From Anaeramoeba flamelloides (taxonomy: Eukaryota; Metamonada; Anaeramoebidae), in assembly GCA_027625915.1 (NCBI GenBank), contig JANTQA010000029.1:2604001-2668000 (forward strand): DNA of 64,000 nt. The letters run 5' to 3'. The translations under genes and the position numbers were made by a program. Shown one piece after another: positions 43,801-54,931 of this stretch. A model generated the notes under the pieces. That model was given only the letters and a program-made list of their open reading frames with translations, made no database searches and was not told the DNA's origin. Position 1 is the first letter of the stretch. The number at the start of each line of letters is the position of its first letter.

Positions 43801-44113
43801 ATATTTTTTCAAATTTTGAAAGTAACCTTTGAGTAAAATGAAGTGATGTTATAATTGGGTGTAAAAAAATCTAAATTATTTTTAGGTTAAAATGAATCTA
43901 AAAAAAAAATTAATATAAATATTAATTAACAACATAAAATAGATTGTTACAAATTTTCAAAATTTTCAAATTTCAATTTTTAAAATTTTTTTTTTTAGAA
44001 TAACTTTTCTAAAACCTAAAAATTCAAACCAAAATTATAAATATATTTCCAGGATAATTAATATTAAAAAAATTAAAAAAGTAATTATTTATTTCATTTT
44101 TTATAAATTTAAT

Positions 44114-44312
44114 TTCAGTAAGTTCCCCTTTCAAGGCAGAAACTTTCAACAAAATTTAATACACAATAAAAATCCCAAATTAAGGCACAGAATTAAGATT
44201 CTAGAAAAATAATTTTTCAAAATAAAATTATAAATTTTTTTCATTATACGGTTTTTTTTTTGTTACTTAAATTCCATTGAAAGATTTTACCAAAAATTTG
44301 ACACTTACCGTA
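44114..44312. mobile_element. Family A MITE, strongly diverged
   Basis: CAGTAAGTTCCCCTTTCAAG, AACTTTCAACAAAATTTAA, CAAATTAAGGCACAGAATT and a decayed right arm ending CTTACCG-TA. Confidence 0.6.
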
Positions 44313-45387
44313 GTAAAATAATATCAACATATTGTTCTCTTCTATTATAAACCATCATTATATTAGTAAAAAACTCCAAGAATTTTTTGAAAAAAAAATA
44401 TATTTCCGTACAAATTTAAAGATTTAATTATCAATATTCAGATTCAAATTGTAAAATTTCTTTTTTTGATTTGTCTCCAAATGTAGATTAATTGGGTTTG
44501 AAAAAAAGGATCATTTTTTAAAAAAATCAAAAAAATAATAGATAAATTATTTTCAAAAAAATTATTTCTGAAATATTTGAAATAAAATGATTTTACATTA
44601 AACTTAATAAAAAGGGGAAAAACTGCTTATTGTTTCGATTTTTATGTTTTATTATCATTTTTTCAATCTTTGAAATTAGAAAATGGCTAAATAGTTTCTT
44701 TTGGAGTTCTAAACATGAATTATTAAATCTCATAAATATTTATTATCTTGAGTTAATCTTTTTAGAAATTGGAAATGAAAATTAAAAACAAAAATTTCCA
44801 ACTAATTATTTTTTAATTGGGATTTCTAGTAAAAAATCAAAAATTGTATGGTTCAATAAGATTTTTAATGTATTTATTAGAATCATTTGAACCACGTAGA
44901 ACCAATCCAATTTACCTTCAATTACAATATACATTAATTTGAGACTACATATAATCTTATACAAACTCTTTACAAGAAAATATATTTGATTAAACTCACA
45001 GATTTTTGTTATATTTTTTTTATCCAATTCATTAATGTTAATTTTTATTTCAAGTTCTAGAAATATTTTACTAATTATAAGTCAAACAAAACCTAAATAT
45101 TACTTGAAAATCAATTCTAAATTAAATTTTTTAAAGAAATACTTAAATATATTCTTATTGAGCTTTGTGATCAAATATAAATAATAAAAAACCGATCTTA
45201 ACAGGATTTATTTAGAAATTAAAAAGTTCTGAAAGGAGAATTATAGAATTATTAAGGAAGTGAGTACATTTTATAATTTTTGAAATTTTTTAATTATATA
45301 CAAACATACCGAAATATGATATTATGAGTACCATAAGATATTGAAAATTTTAAACTAAAATACAATTCGCTACCCTATTTGTACAAA

Positions 45388-45586
45388 TACAATCAGTTTC
45401 ATATTTAAGACACAAATTTTCAACGAAATTTGAGACACAAAAAAATCTCAAATTAAGGCACAAAACATGGAATTTTTTATTTTTTAAATTATTTTACTAG
45501 AATATGACATTTATGCAATAATTAGAGATTTTAATTGTGCCTAAATTCTTGTTGAATGTTTGTGCCTACAAGTTTAACCGGCTATA
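45388..45586. mobile_element. Family A MITE, moderately diverged
   Basis: TA-CAATCAGTTTCATATTTAAG, TTCAACGAAATTTGAGACAC, TCTCAAATTAAGGCACAAAA, right arm TGTGCCTACAAGTTTAACCG. About 195 bp, like the intact copies. Confidence 0.75.
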
Positions 45587-45666
45587 TTAAAAGTAAATCA
45601 AAGTTGGACTTTAATTGTCCATTTTTTTGAACATTTTTTTGATTGTATTTTTGGTTTTATTTATTA

Positions 45667-45760
45667 TATCCAGTTTCACTTTTAAGACACAAAATTTGAC
45701 GTAAAATTAAAGCACAGTATAAAAATCCAAATTAAAGTACAAAATTTGAATTCTAAACTC
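45667..45760. mobile_element. Family A MITE, left half only
   Basis: TATCCAGTTTCACTTTTAAG, ACACAAAATTTGACG and AATTAAAGTACAAAATTTGA match the left arm; no right arm follows. Confidence 0.55.
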
Positions 45761-46924
45761 TTTTTCAAAAATAGTCACTCACCTGAAATTATAAATTGAA
45801 AAAAAAAAATTATCCTATAGTATTCAAGAACAATTAATAACTAAATATGATTTGTAATTAACTTTTAAGTCATTCTAAATCTATAAAAGCCTGATATATG
45901 TCCTTAATAAAATTAAGCACTATTTTTTTCTGATTAATATTTTTCGAAATTAAGAACATAACTTAATTCAATTAAACACTGTGATAATTTTTTTTAGAAT
46001 AAAAACACTCTCAACTTTGGAATATCGAATATATTTTTTGGAATTACTTTGCGCTTTTTTATTTTATTTTTTGAAAAATTGGGGTTGAGAAAAGTTTGAA
46101 ATCAAAGAATAAGTTAAAATATTGAATTAGAATGCTTTTCCAGAAAGTTTATCCTTTTAGTTTCACTTTTTTTTTATTTTACCATTTAAAACTAAAAAAA
46201 CATTTGAGGACCAAATTAGTGCCTTTTGTGAAAAGAAAATTCCCCATAATTTAGAATTTGTTTTTGTAAATGAGTTAAAACAAGATAGTGTATCTAAAAA
46301 TATACATAATTTAAAGGTTGAAAACAATTATTTTGGCAAAAAATGTTTTCAAGAAAAAGCTAAATTGAAATTTTATGTATTTTTATTTTATCATTTTGTT
46401 TTTTTAATTTTATTAATCAAAAGTATTTGATCAGTTTTTCATTTTTAGTGTTTTTTGGTTCGAAGGGACATATTAAAAATTAAAAAAAAATAGAACCAAA
46501 AACTAAAAAAAGGTGAGTCGCAATTTTTGATAAGAGCATAACCCATTTTTTATTACTGAACTTTCACTGAAAAAGTTGAACAACAATATTTTTTATGAAT
46601 AATTACATCCATTTTCAAAGAAATTACATAGTCACAATTTTCTTAAGTAATTATTTGTCTTTTTGAAGATCTCTTTTTTTTTTCCACATCATCTTTTAAA
46701 AAAAAAAAAAAAGAAAAAGAAAAAGAAAAAATTTTTCAAAAAAAAAGAAAAAGAAAAACTAAAATTTGAAAAATTAGAAAAAATAATTCTGATCCAAAAC
46801 TTTGAAAATATTTTTTGTTAAGAATACTGGAATAAACTCTTAAAACAACTTCCATTAACATCATAAAGTGAGTTAAAATTTATGAAAAATAGTTAAATAA
46901 AATAATTTGTGTAAAACAAAATTT

Positions 46925-47009
46925 CAAGAAAAGGTGCTTAAACTTTGTAATTGTTTTATGTCTTAATTTTTGTAGAAAGTTTTTGTCTTAAAAGTGGAAT
47001 TGACTATAA
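46925..47009. mobile_element. Family A MITE, right half only
   Basis: TTTATGTCTTAATTTTTGTA, GAAAGTTTTTGTCTTAAAAG and TGGAATTGACTATA match the right arm; the left arm is not visible. Confidence 0.55.
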
Positions 47010-47109
47010 TTTTTTGGATTAAAAAAATCTTGGTAGGCGAATATTTGGAAACTTTTCCTAGAATAAACCAAAAAATATACTCTGAGAAGAAGTTTATTGT
47101 AAAAATTTC

Positions 47110-47916
47110 TTTTTTGTAAAACCAAATAAGAAAGATCACATTTCCAAATAAATTTGTTGAAATTAAGAATGAAAAAAAAATACATACTAAAGTATCTTTT
47201 TCATAGTTATTTGTTTTCTTTATATTCTTAATTTATACCAGTAAAAACTCTATATTACCCTGGAAATACCCCCCCCCCCCCCCATTACTTTTTATTAATA
47301 TTCTACAATACATTTTTTCTAAAAAATTTGTTTTCAAAATTCTTTTTTCAAAGATTTTTATCAAAATAATGCTAAATACAATAAAATGTCTATAGATATT
47401 TTAGTAAAACAATAAATACTTGAAATCAAAAATAGTTTCAAATATTCAATCCAAAAAAAAAAAGAAAAATATTGTGAAAAAAAAATTGGTAACATTATTC
47501 AAAATTATTTTGGTTTTTCAACAAAATATAAAATAAACTAAAATTTAAAATTTTCGAGACAGTTGAAAGGTAAAAACAATAACTAGAATACAATTTCATT
47601 CAAATCGGAAATTATTTTAATTTTTATAAAATTTCAAAATCCCTGTCTCATAATTTAGTTTTTTTTTTCATTTTATTTCTTGAATTGTCTAACTTTTTTC
47701 ATGTTAGATTAAAAAATTTTTCAAGATTTGATATTAGGTTAAAGCTGAGTTTTTCTAAATAGAAAAACTCAAATAAAATTAGTTGCTGGTATCAAACCAT
47801 TTCATTTAGAATGATTCCTAATAGAATTTTTACAAATTTACCAAGATTTTTTTATTTTCTACAAAATTTTTAATCGATCTTTGATTTATTGTATTGATTA
47901 TTATTATTATTATTAA

Positions 47917-47970
<54 letters not shown>

Positions 47971-48500
47971 GTTAGTATTTTAATTTATAAACAATTGTTA
48001 CTATTTCAATTAGTGAATAGTTCTAATTTGGTATTTATTCAAGGATTGATTAAATTAGATTTTTTTTATCAAATAATTGACTTTTAGTCTATTAAAAATT
48101 TTGAATTGGGGTTTTAATAATTATCAACTCGAACAAATTCTTTCAATAAATATTTATTTTCTGAAAATGAATTCAAAAAATCTTCTCTTTTACTTAAAAT
48201 TACTTAGAATTTGATGAATTAAATAAAAATACACTTTTTTAAATTCATTTTAAAAATTCTATTGAAATAAATAGTTATTTGTTAATAACAAAATTTAATA
48301 ATATTTTTTCATTCAGAATTAAAAGTTAAACCAAATAACAAAACAGAAGTAATAAAATCAAATTTAATCAGAAAAGATCAAGAAATAAATGATTTTAATT
48401 TGATTTTTTCATGATCAGTATTTTGTTTTTTGATTTCTATTTTTTTAATTGGTATGTAAATCTATTAATCTAGGATATATACCACTTCCATATTTATTAA
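47110..48500 (+). repeat. Dispersed repeat G, copy 2
   Basis: Collinear with 34640-35460 but longer, because microsatellites (C15, (ATT)n) and other sequence have expanded or inserted within it. Shared start: AAGAAAGATCACATTTCCAA. Confidence 0.6.
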
Positions 48501-48992
48501 AATATTAATATTTTTGATTAAAGAAATTGTTTGAATTATTCGGTTTGGCATATAAACTGTGGTACTCAAAATTGGAAATGTACACACTCCCTTAAAAAAC
48601 AAAAATTGAATAAAAAATTTTTTCTCAATTTAATTTTTTGTAAAACTCTTGGATCAGCTTTCTTATTTAGAATTTTTCTAAAAAAAGATGAGAAAAAAAC
48701 TACAACCAAAGATGAAAATGTGTAACATTATAGAAATGATTTAAAAATGTAAAAAAAAAGGATGAACAAAAAAGGAACACCAAAAAAAATCAAAAAAAAT
48801 AGTGATAATTTAACATTACTAATGGTGATATTTTTTCAAATCAGAACCTTACTTTGACAAACAAGGAAAAATTCAATAAAAAACAAAAAAAAATAAAAAA
48901 ACTCCTGATCAAATTTGGTTTTGCACAAAATAAAGGTTTTAAGGAAAATAGAATAAAAAAAAAAAAAATATCAAAAAAGAAAACATAAAAAG

Positions 48993-49799
48993 TTAAAAGT
49001 TTGATCTATTTTTCGATTTCTCATAGTCGTCGATCAAAATCATTTGGTCGTTTATTGCTTTTACCTTAAACAAACGTTCTGAAAGTGATTGTAAAATGAC
49101 TTCCCCTGGTCCGATTAACATTGGGTATAGGCTTTTCTTGAAGCCAAACAAATTGTTCTTAAAGCCACTAACAAATTCGTATGAAACATTGACTGTGTCT
49201 TCAAAGGCCACGAGGTTACGAGGAGAAACAATAACCCTTTCACCATTCTGCAACTCGAAGCGAGTGGCTGAACCAAAGGTTGTCAGAAAAGCGATTTCGT
49301 TTGTTGACTTTGCTTCGAAAACAAATGGTCTACATCCGTAATTGAATAAGAATTTTTGAAGATAAGCGCGAAAGTTGGTGTGATGCTTGACGCCGTAAGT
49401 CGAGCACAAATGCTTCCCATGGAAAATGTTCCAACGTAAGGTATTGTTAAACGTTAATGGAGCGATCTGTCCAGGGGTGCTTTTCCTGAGCATCAATTCG
49501 GTTGTTTTGTTTGTGCGGTTTTTGTAGGTTTGATACCAAAAGGTTGATCCAGTGATATACCTGAAAAAAGAATTCAAGAGCCCTTTCCTTAGTTTTGTTT
49601 CAAACAATGACAGATCTGAAGAATGGGACATAAACGATCCTGGTTTAAACTGAAGCTTTTCTTTTGGCTCGACACCAAGTATTAATGTTTGTGATTCACA
49701 TCCCTTGATCGTGTAATGAAGTGACCTTTTTAAGGCATGAGTTAAAACTCTATTCCTTTGAATCTTAAATGGAATGCTTTGAAAAATGGTTGTTAACAT
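48993..49799 (-). CDS. AIM24: AIM24-family mitochondrial protein
   Basis: 268 codons, complete, intronless. The fold is the AIM24/TIGR00266 beta-rich repeat: VEPKEKLQFKPGSFMSHSSD, KLRKGLLNSFFRYITGSTFW, STPGQIAPLTFN, RPFVFEAKSTNEIAFLTTFG and YPMLIGPGEVILQSLS are the usual blocks in the usual order. Residues 1-33 contain six Lys/Arg and no acidic residue (MLTTIFQSIPFKIQRNRVLT..), a good mitochondrial presequence. In yeast Aim24 sits in the inner membrane and supports MICOS and cristae shape, so the same compartment is likely here. The ATG at 49799 follows a T-rich leader. GC content is well above the flanks. Confidence 0.88.
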   Translation of the reverse strand: MLTTIFQSIPFKIQRNRVLTHALKRSLHYTIKGCESQTLILGVEPKEKLQFKPGSFMSHSSDLSLFETKLRKGLLNSFFRYITGSTFWYQTYKNRTNKTTELMLRKSTPGQIAPLTFNNTLRWNIFHGKHLCSTYGVKHHTNFRAYLQKFLFNYGCRPFVFEAKSTNEIAFLTTFGSATRFELQNGERVIVSPRNLVAFEDTVNVSYEFVSGFKNNLFGFKKSLYPMLIGPGEVILQSLSERLFKVKAINDQMILIDDYEKSKNRSNF

Positions 49800-50987
49800 T
49801 CGGTGTTTGTCTTAATTTGGTTAAAACAAAAGATTAGTTGGATAAATGAAAAAATGATAACTTCACTTTTACTATGTTTTCACTATTTAACGAAAAAATG
49901 AAAGAGATTATATCATTACATTGAATTTTTCTCTTTTTTTTATTTGTGACAGGTCAAATAGATTTATGTGTTTCTTTTAATGGATTAACTAATCACAAAA
50001 TTTCTGTTGGTTTTGTTTTTTTTTAGTAATTTATATTTAAGAGATTAGCGTTAGTCTACATTAGTCTATAAACCCATTATGTTACAAAGGGTGTAAACTA
50101 TATTAATTTTATGCCAAACTGAATCAAAAAAATCTATGAAGAAAGATTATTAAACAATACAAGATTAGCTTTTTTACAAAGGATCACAATTAGAAATTTT
50201 CATTTTGAAATTTTTTTTTTAATTCTTTTCCCAAATCTAGAAAACGAAACTCAAAATAATAGTATTACAGTTTTTCAGAATTCATTTTGAGAACCTCGAA
50301 AAGTAACTATTTTTTATTTTTTTTTTAATTTCAAAAATTAAATCACTAATTATGAACATATTCACCCAAAAACTGATTAGTTTTGTTTCCTTTTTGAAAA
50401 AATTATTTGTAACATCAGTATATTTCCCAGATTTTAGAAACAATTTGTCAATAAAATCTATTGTTTAATTATTTCATTGTTTCAAAAAATTGACTTTATT
50501 TAAGAAATTAATCTACATTTGTTTACAAATTTAAGGAAGATATTTTTCAGATTTTGGAGTCTGAATATGGTTTTTCAACTTGAAAATTTATCTCAAAAAA
50601 AAGATTTTTTTCTGAAATTGTTGGATTTCAGACAAATACAAGAATTGTTTTTCTTGTGATATCATCTTTTATAATATGGAAAAAAAGGCACAACAGATTT
50701 TAAAAGAGAACCTTAAAAGAACCTATAAAATTTCAAGTAAAGTTGGTACATATAAGTAAAAAAAAATGACTAAAGATATTACCAAGGATTCTTCACAATA
50801 ATAATTTTTATCAGACTCTCTTTTCGCAATTGTTTTTAATTGATTGATCTTTCCTTAATGTTGACAAAATAGTACCCAAAGAAAAGTTTAATCAATATTT
50901 CACTTGGAAAAACATTTTTATTTTGTTCTCTATATGATCTAAACATTAACTGAATCCAAGAAATGGGAAATAAAGATTATGTAAATA

Positions 50988-51325
50988 TGATATTGGTTTC
51001 TTTTAGTTCTATTATCTAAAAAGAAATTCTATAAAATAAAGGATCAAATTTAAATATTTATATCTGAAAAATTAGAATTAGTTTTTAGATAATTATAATC
51101 TTCAAAAAAAACAATAAAATTCAAAAAAAGAGAGTTAAAATTTGAACAAATTGTCATTCCTAATTTAAATTTTACTGAAAAAATCAAGGATTTTGCTTTC
51201 AAAATTGATTTGGACTTAGTTATACTATTTGGTAGTAGATTCGATGTTGCCTTGGTACAAGAAGAAAAAAAAAGTAGAGAATTTTATTTTAAAACACAGA
51301 TTATAATCTTTGAGAACATATTATT
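50988..51325 (+). repeat. Dispersed repeat H, copy 2
   Basis: Partner of 40110-40475. An open piece (about 51125-51320) keeps FAFKIDLDLVILFGS in the same frame as the other copy. Confidence 0.55.
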
Positions 51326-52354
51326 GTGATTAATATAATTATTTGGTGGTCAATTAAATATTTTTGAGATCTTCAACGATTTATCGGAATTTGAAAATAA
51401 AGGGGATTTAAGATCTTTTTTGTTGATTTGATTGAAAATAAATAACGATATTATTCTTTGAATTTAATTTATTTCTTCTTGTAATAAATTTTATTTTTAT
51501 TTTCGACAATGATACCAATTAAATATCATATGTAACTTTTTTTCCTAAATGATAAAAGATGATATCACAATTTTAACACTTCTTCTATTAGTACAAATCC
51601 AAAAGAATTTCAGAAAAAAATCTTAATTTCGAGTCAATTTTAAAGTTTTATTCATCAATACATAGACTTTAAAATTCAGAAATATATCTTTTGTTTTTTA
51701 TTTATCTTGAAATATAGATGAATTGTTAAACAATTTATAATAGTGAACTCATTATATTATTTTTAAAAATTATTTTAACATACTGGAAATAAATTGATAA
51801 TTCAAATATTTTTCTCAAAAGGGAAAATAAAATAATCATTATTTTGATTTTTATGCTAATAATTATTTGGTTAATCTTAAAATAAAAAATTGAAAAAAAA
51901 ATTACATTTTAAGTTTCGAAATTTTTACTTATTAAATACCAAATGCTAATATTTGGGTTTATATTTTTATATTTATAAGGATTTTAAATAAAAAAAATTC
52001 AAAAAATGATTAAGTTTAAAAGTGACTATTAGTAAAAAAGCTAATCTTTTATTTTTCAATAATAATAATAAATGATTTTTTTTTTATTTATATATAATTC
52101 AAAAAAGTTTTTAAACAATTTTTTGCGAAGTAATTTTCCAACTATTGAAATTAATATTTACCTTTTTTTTTATTTCTTATTTTGGATTTATTATTACTAT
52201 TATTTAAGGTAATTTTTTTTTTTTTTTCATTCAAAATCAATTTTAATCACAAAATTCTTACCTTCTTTTCATATACATTTAAAAGATGTACTACTAATTC
52301 TATTAACTCTAATTACAAAATATTTTGATTAAAGAATAACCAGAGTTGTTATAA

Positions 52355-52556
52355 TACAGTCAGTTTCACTTTTAAGGCACAAACTTTCAAGGAAATTTAA
52401 AGTGCAAAAAAATCTCAAATTAAAGAACATTTTTTGGAATTTTTTTCTTTTTAACAAATTATTTTACTAGAATTTGAATTTTGTGCCTTAATTTGAGGTT
52501 TTCTTGTGCCATAAATTAGGTTCAAAGTTTGTGTCTTAAAAGTGGAATTGATTGTA
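52355..52556. mobile_element. Family A MITE, well-preserved copy
   Basis: TA-CAGTCAGTTTCACTTTTAAG at the left, ..AAAGTGGAATTGATTG-TA at the right, 198 bp between the TA pairs, and internal TCTCAAATTAAAGAACA and TTTTGTGCCTTAATTTGAGG arms. Confidence 0.85.
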
Positions 52557-53824
52557 TATTAAAAGTCTAATAAACAAGACGATAGGCATTACTGGATCTA
52601 CCCTTAACATTACCATAAAAAATATAAACATGTGTTATTGGCCATATATTGCACTTTGAAATTTTGTAGATGTGAAGCTCCAATATAAAAATATAATCTA
52701 ATCAAAAATCCCAGAAAATATAAATTTTTAAGTGGGATATTGTTTTTTTCCCATTTTTTAAAATCCAAAAATCATAAAATTGAAATTAATTCTTACAATT
52801 AAAATATGTTTACTCTCTTTATGACTATTTTCATCGTCCTACTAACTTAAATATTTTATTATTTATATTAATAGAAATGTAAAAAAAAATTTTTTTCAAA
52901 TAAAGAATTCTAAAGATAAATTAATCAAATCCTTTTAAAAATCATATTAACAAATATTAATATTAATTTGTTAGGAATTGTACTTAATATTTCAATTTTC
53001 AAACATTTTAAGAATTATGACAATAAATTGTGTTTTTATTCTAATATGAAATTTGATTTTTTCAGATAAAAATTTCTTGAAGATATCTGGGAATTAAGTA
53101 ATTTTATCCTATAAATTCAAAATAAGTTTTTTTCATCCAGAAATTATTAAATTGATATACTGATTCTTTTGAATAAGGTCATACAATTCATTAAAAAAAA
53201 ATTTGAAAATTGAAAATTTTTTTGCAATTTTTTTTTAATTTTAAAAAACCAGAAAACAACTTTTTCCAACTCTACTAAATAAAATGTTTTTTTCTTTGTA
53301 GACCTAAATTTCATTGATAAAATTTTGTAAAACTTCTATCAATGAACATTTATTTATTCTATACCCCAATTAATTTTATTTACTGATACTATGTGAATTG
53401 AACTATTAATAATTAAAAATCATAAAAAAAAATAAAATTTTCTTTCAAAATATCAAAAGTGATTCTTTCCTACATAAAATTAAAAAGATGTTTTTCCATT
53501 TTCAAGAATTAAAATAATTATTAATATTTATAATATTTACCTTTTTTTGTTTTATTACTAAAAATATATAAAATTTTGAATTCAAAAAATATACTTAAAT
53601 TAATCAATTGTTTAGGTGTAGTTAACTGATGCATTTCATTTCCCAAAAAACAAATTATAAAAAAAAAAAAATTAAGATAATAAAATCATTTCATTTTATT
53701 TTTAAAAAATACTAGTTCCTTAAATTATTTTTAATAATAAAATAAAATAGTCTAACAACTTTTAAATAATAACCAAAAAAATAAAAAATAAAATTAAAAA
53801 ATTATATTCTCCAATCAACTTTAT

Positions 53825-54931
53825 TTAATAAAATTCAATGTATATTTCAATTTTTGATTTTGACGATTTAAATTGATAAGAGTATAAGGAGAGAGGATTG
53901 TCAAATTCCCAAAAATTCCTTAAAAATATTAATACTGAAAGCTGGTTATATCCAAAATCTTTATACCCCTCTTCGATTATAACTGGTAGGTTAATGATTT
54001 TTTTTTCTACATCAACTGTTAAATATTTTTTCAAAAATTCTTGAGAAGCAAAATCTAGCTGTTGATCGATATTTTGTGAATTATAAGCCTGGAGGATACA
54101 AGTTTCTGAAGATAAAGAAAGCAGGGCAAAATGAATTCTAGGATCAACTTGCGAAATGTGGATGGGGTGTATTTTTTCGATTGTTATTGGTAATTTGGAA
54201 ATTTTTTTATTTGTTGTTGATAATTGTAAAATATGATACTTGATGTCAGATAACGAAATATATGATGTGCCTAGTTGATAAATACTAGTGGACAAGAATT
54301 GTAATAAGGAATTTGGCGAAGTTGGGAATTGGTTTGTAACTAATGAATGTATACAAATGATATTATATAAATTGATAAAAAAAACCTTTTTTAATTCGAT
54401 CGGTAATTCTTGAATGTCCTTTAAATTCACTTTTTGAAGTTCACCAGAGGCTACAATAAATTTTTTAAACAAAATTGAACTTTCTAAAGAATCACAACGA
54501 ATCATGTTCATCCGACGAGAATAATGGGCGTCGAGTGTATCAATTAAGTTTTCCATTAACTGTTCAACTATTTTAATCGGGCCTCTTGCAGTGCCTTTAA
54601 ATGTAAATGAACTATTCAAAATCTTATTGTTCTTTGTTTCTGAAATAAATGTTCCAGATTTATAAGTACTATAATTATACTGTGAATTTTCTTTATATTT
54701 GAGATTCAATAATTCTTGAAACAATACAGACTCCTTAAAGAATTCAAAATCCTTTTTGAGAAATGTCTCTAGGAGATATTCTTTTGCTTCATCAAACATT
54801 TCAGATGAAAATTTGCTAATCTTCCAATTCGTTATTAATTTTTTCGAAATCTCCTCTGGTAATTCAAAATGAAATAATCCGCCCTGTATGACAAATTTTT
54901 CTAAAATATAATCAGACAATTCTTCTCCATT
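53825..54931 (-). CDS. 3' exon of RGS-DUF547 gene
   Basis: 368 codons plus TAA. It begins NGEELSDYILEKFVIQGG, the second half of the RGS domain up to about codon 70, then a linker with STYKSGTFISETKN and the complete DUF547. It ends IEIYIEFY. No ATG is needed because the exon opens at a splice acceptor; the in-frame TTG at 54919 is not a start. Confidence 0.85.
   Translation of the reverse strand, partial: NGEELSDYILEKFVIQGGLFHFELPEEISKKLITNWKISKFSSEMFDEAKEYLLETFLKKDFEFFKESVLFQELLNLKYKENSQYNYSTYKSGTFISETKNNKILNSSFTFKGTARGPIKIVEQLMENLIDTLDAHYSRRMNMIRCDSLESSILFKKFIVASGELQKVNLKDIQELPIELKKVFFINLYNIICIHSLVTNQFPTSPNSLLQFLSTSIYQLGTSYISLSDIKYHILQLSTTNKKISKLPITIEKIHPIHISQVDPRIHFALLSLSSETCILQAYNSQNIDQQLDFASQEFLKKYLTVDVEKKIINLPVIIEEGYKDFGYNQLSVLIFLRNFWEFDNPLSLYSYQFKSSKSKIEIYIEFY

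Larger units (their letters stand above)
41972..48992. other. Seven-kilobase gene-free region of decayed repeats
   Basis: Contains a repeat I copy (43227-43800), four family A MITE copies or halves (44114-47009), repeat G copy 2 (47110-48500), a C15 run (47269-47283) and an (ATT)n microsatellite (about 47898-47970). 41972-43226 has poly-T and no recognised element. The ORFs at 44806, 46988 and 48531 are chance openings. Confidence 0.55.
49800..53824. other. Gene-free region between AIM24 and the RGS-DUF547 gene
   Basis: Holds TTAAGAGATTAGCGTTAGTC at 50039 (similar to TTAAGGGATTAGCGTCTACC at 22377), repeat H copy 2 (50988-51325), a well-preserved family A MITE (52355-52556), and at about 52900-53400 the complement of internal sequence of the TTAA-flanked element at 17185. 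Nothing else recognised. Confidence 0.5.
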
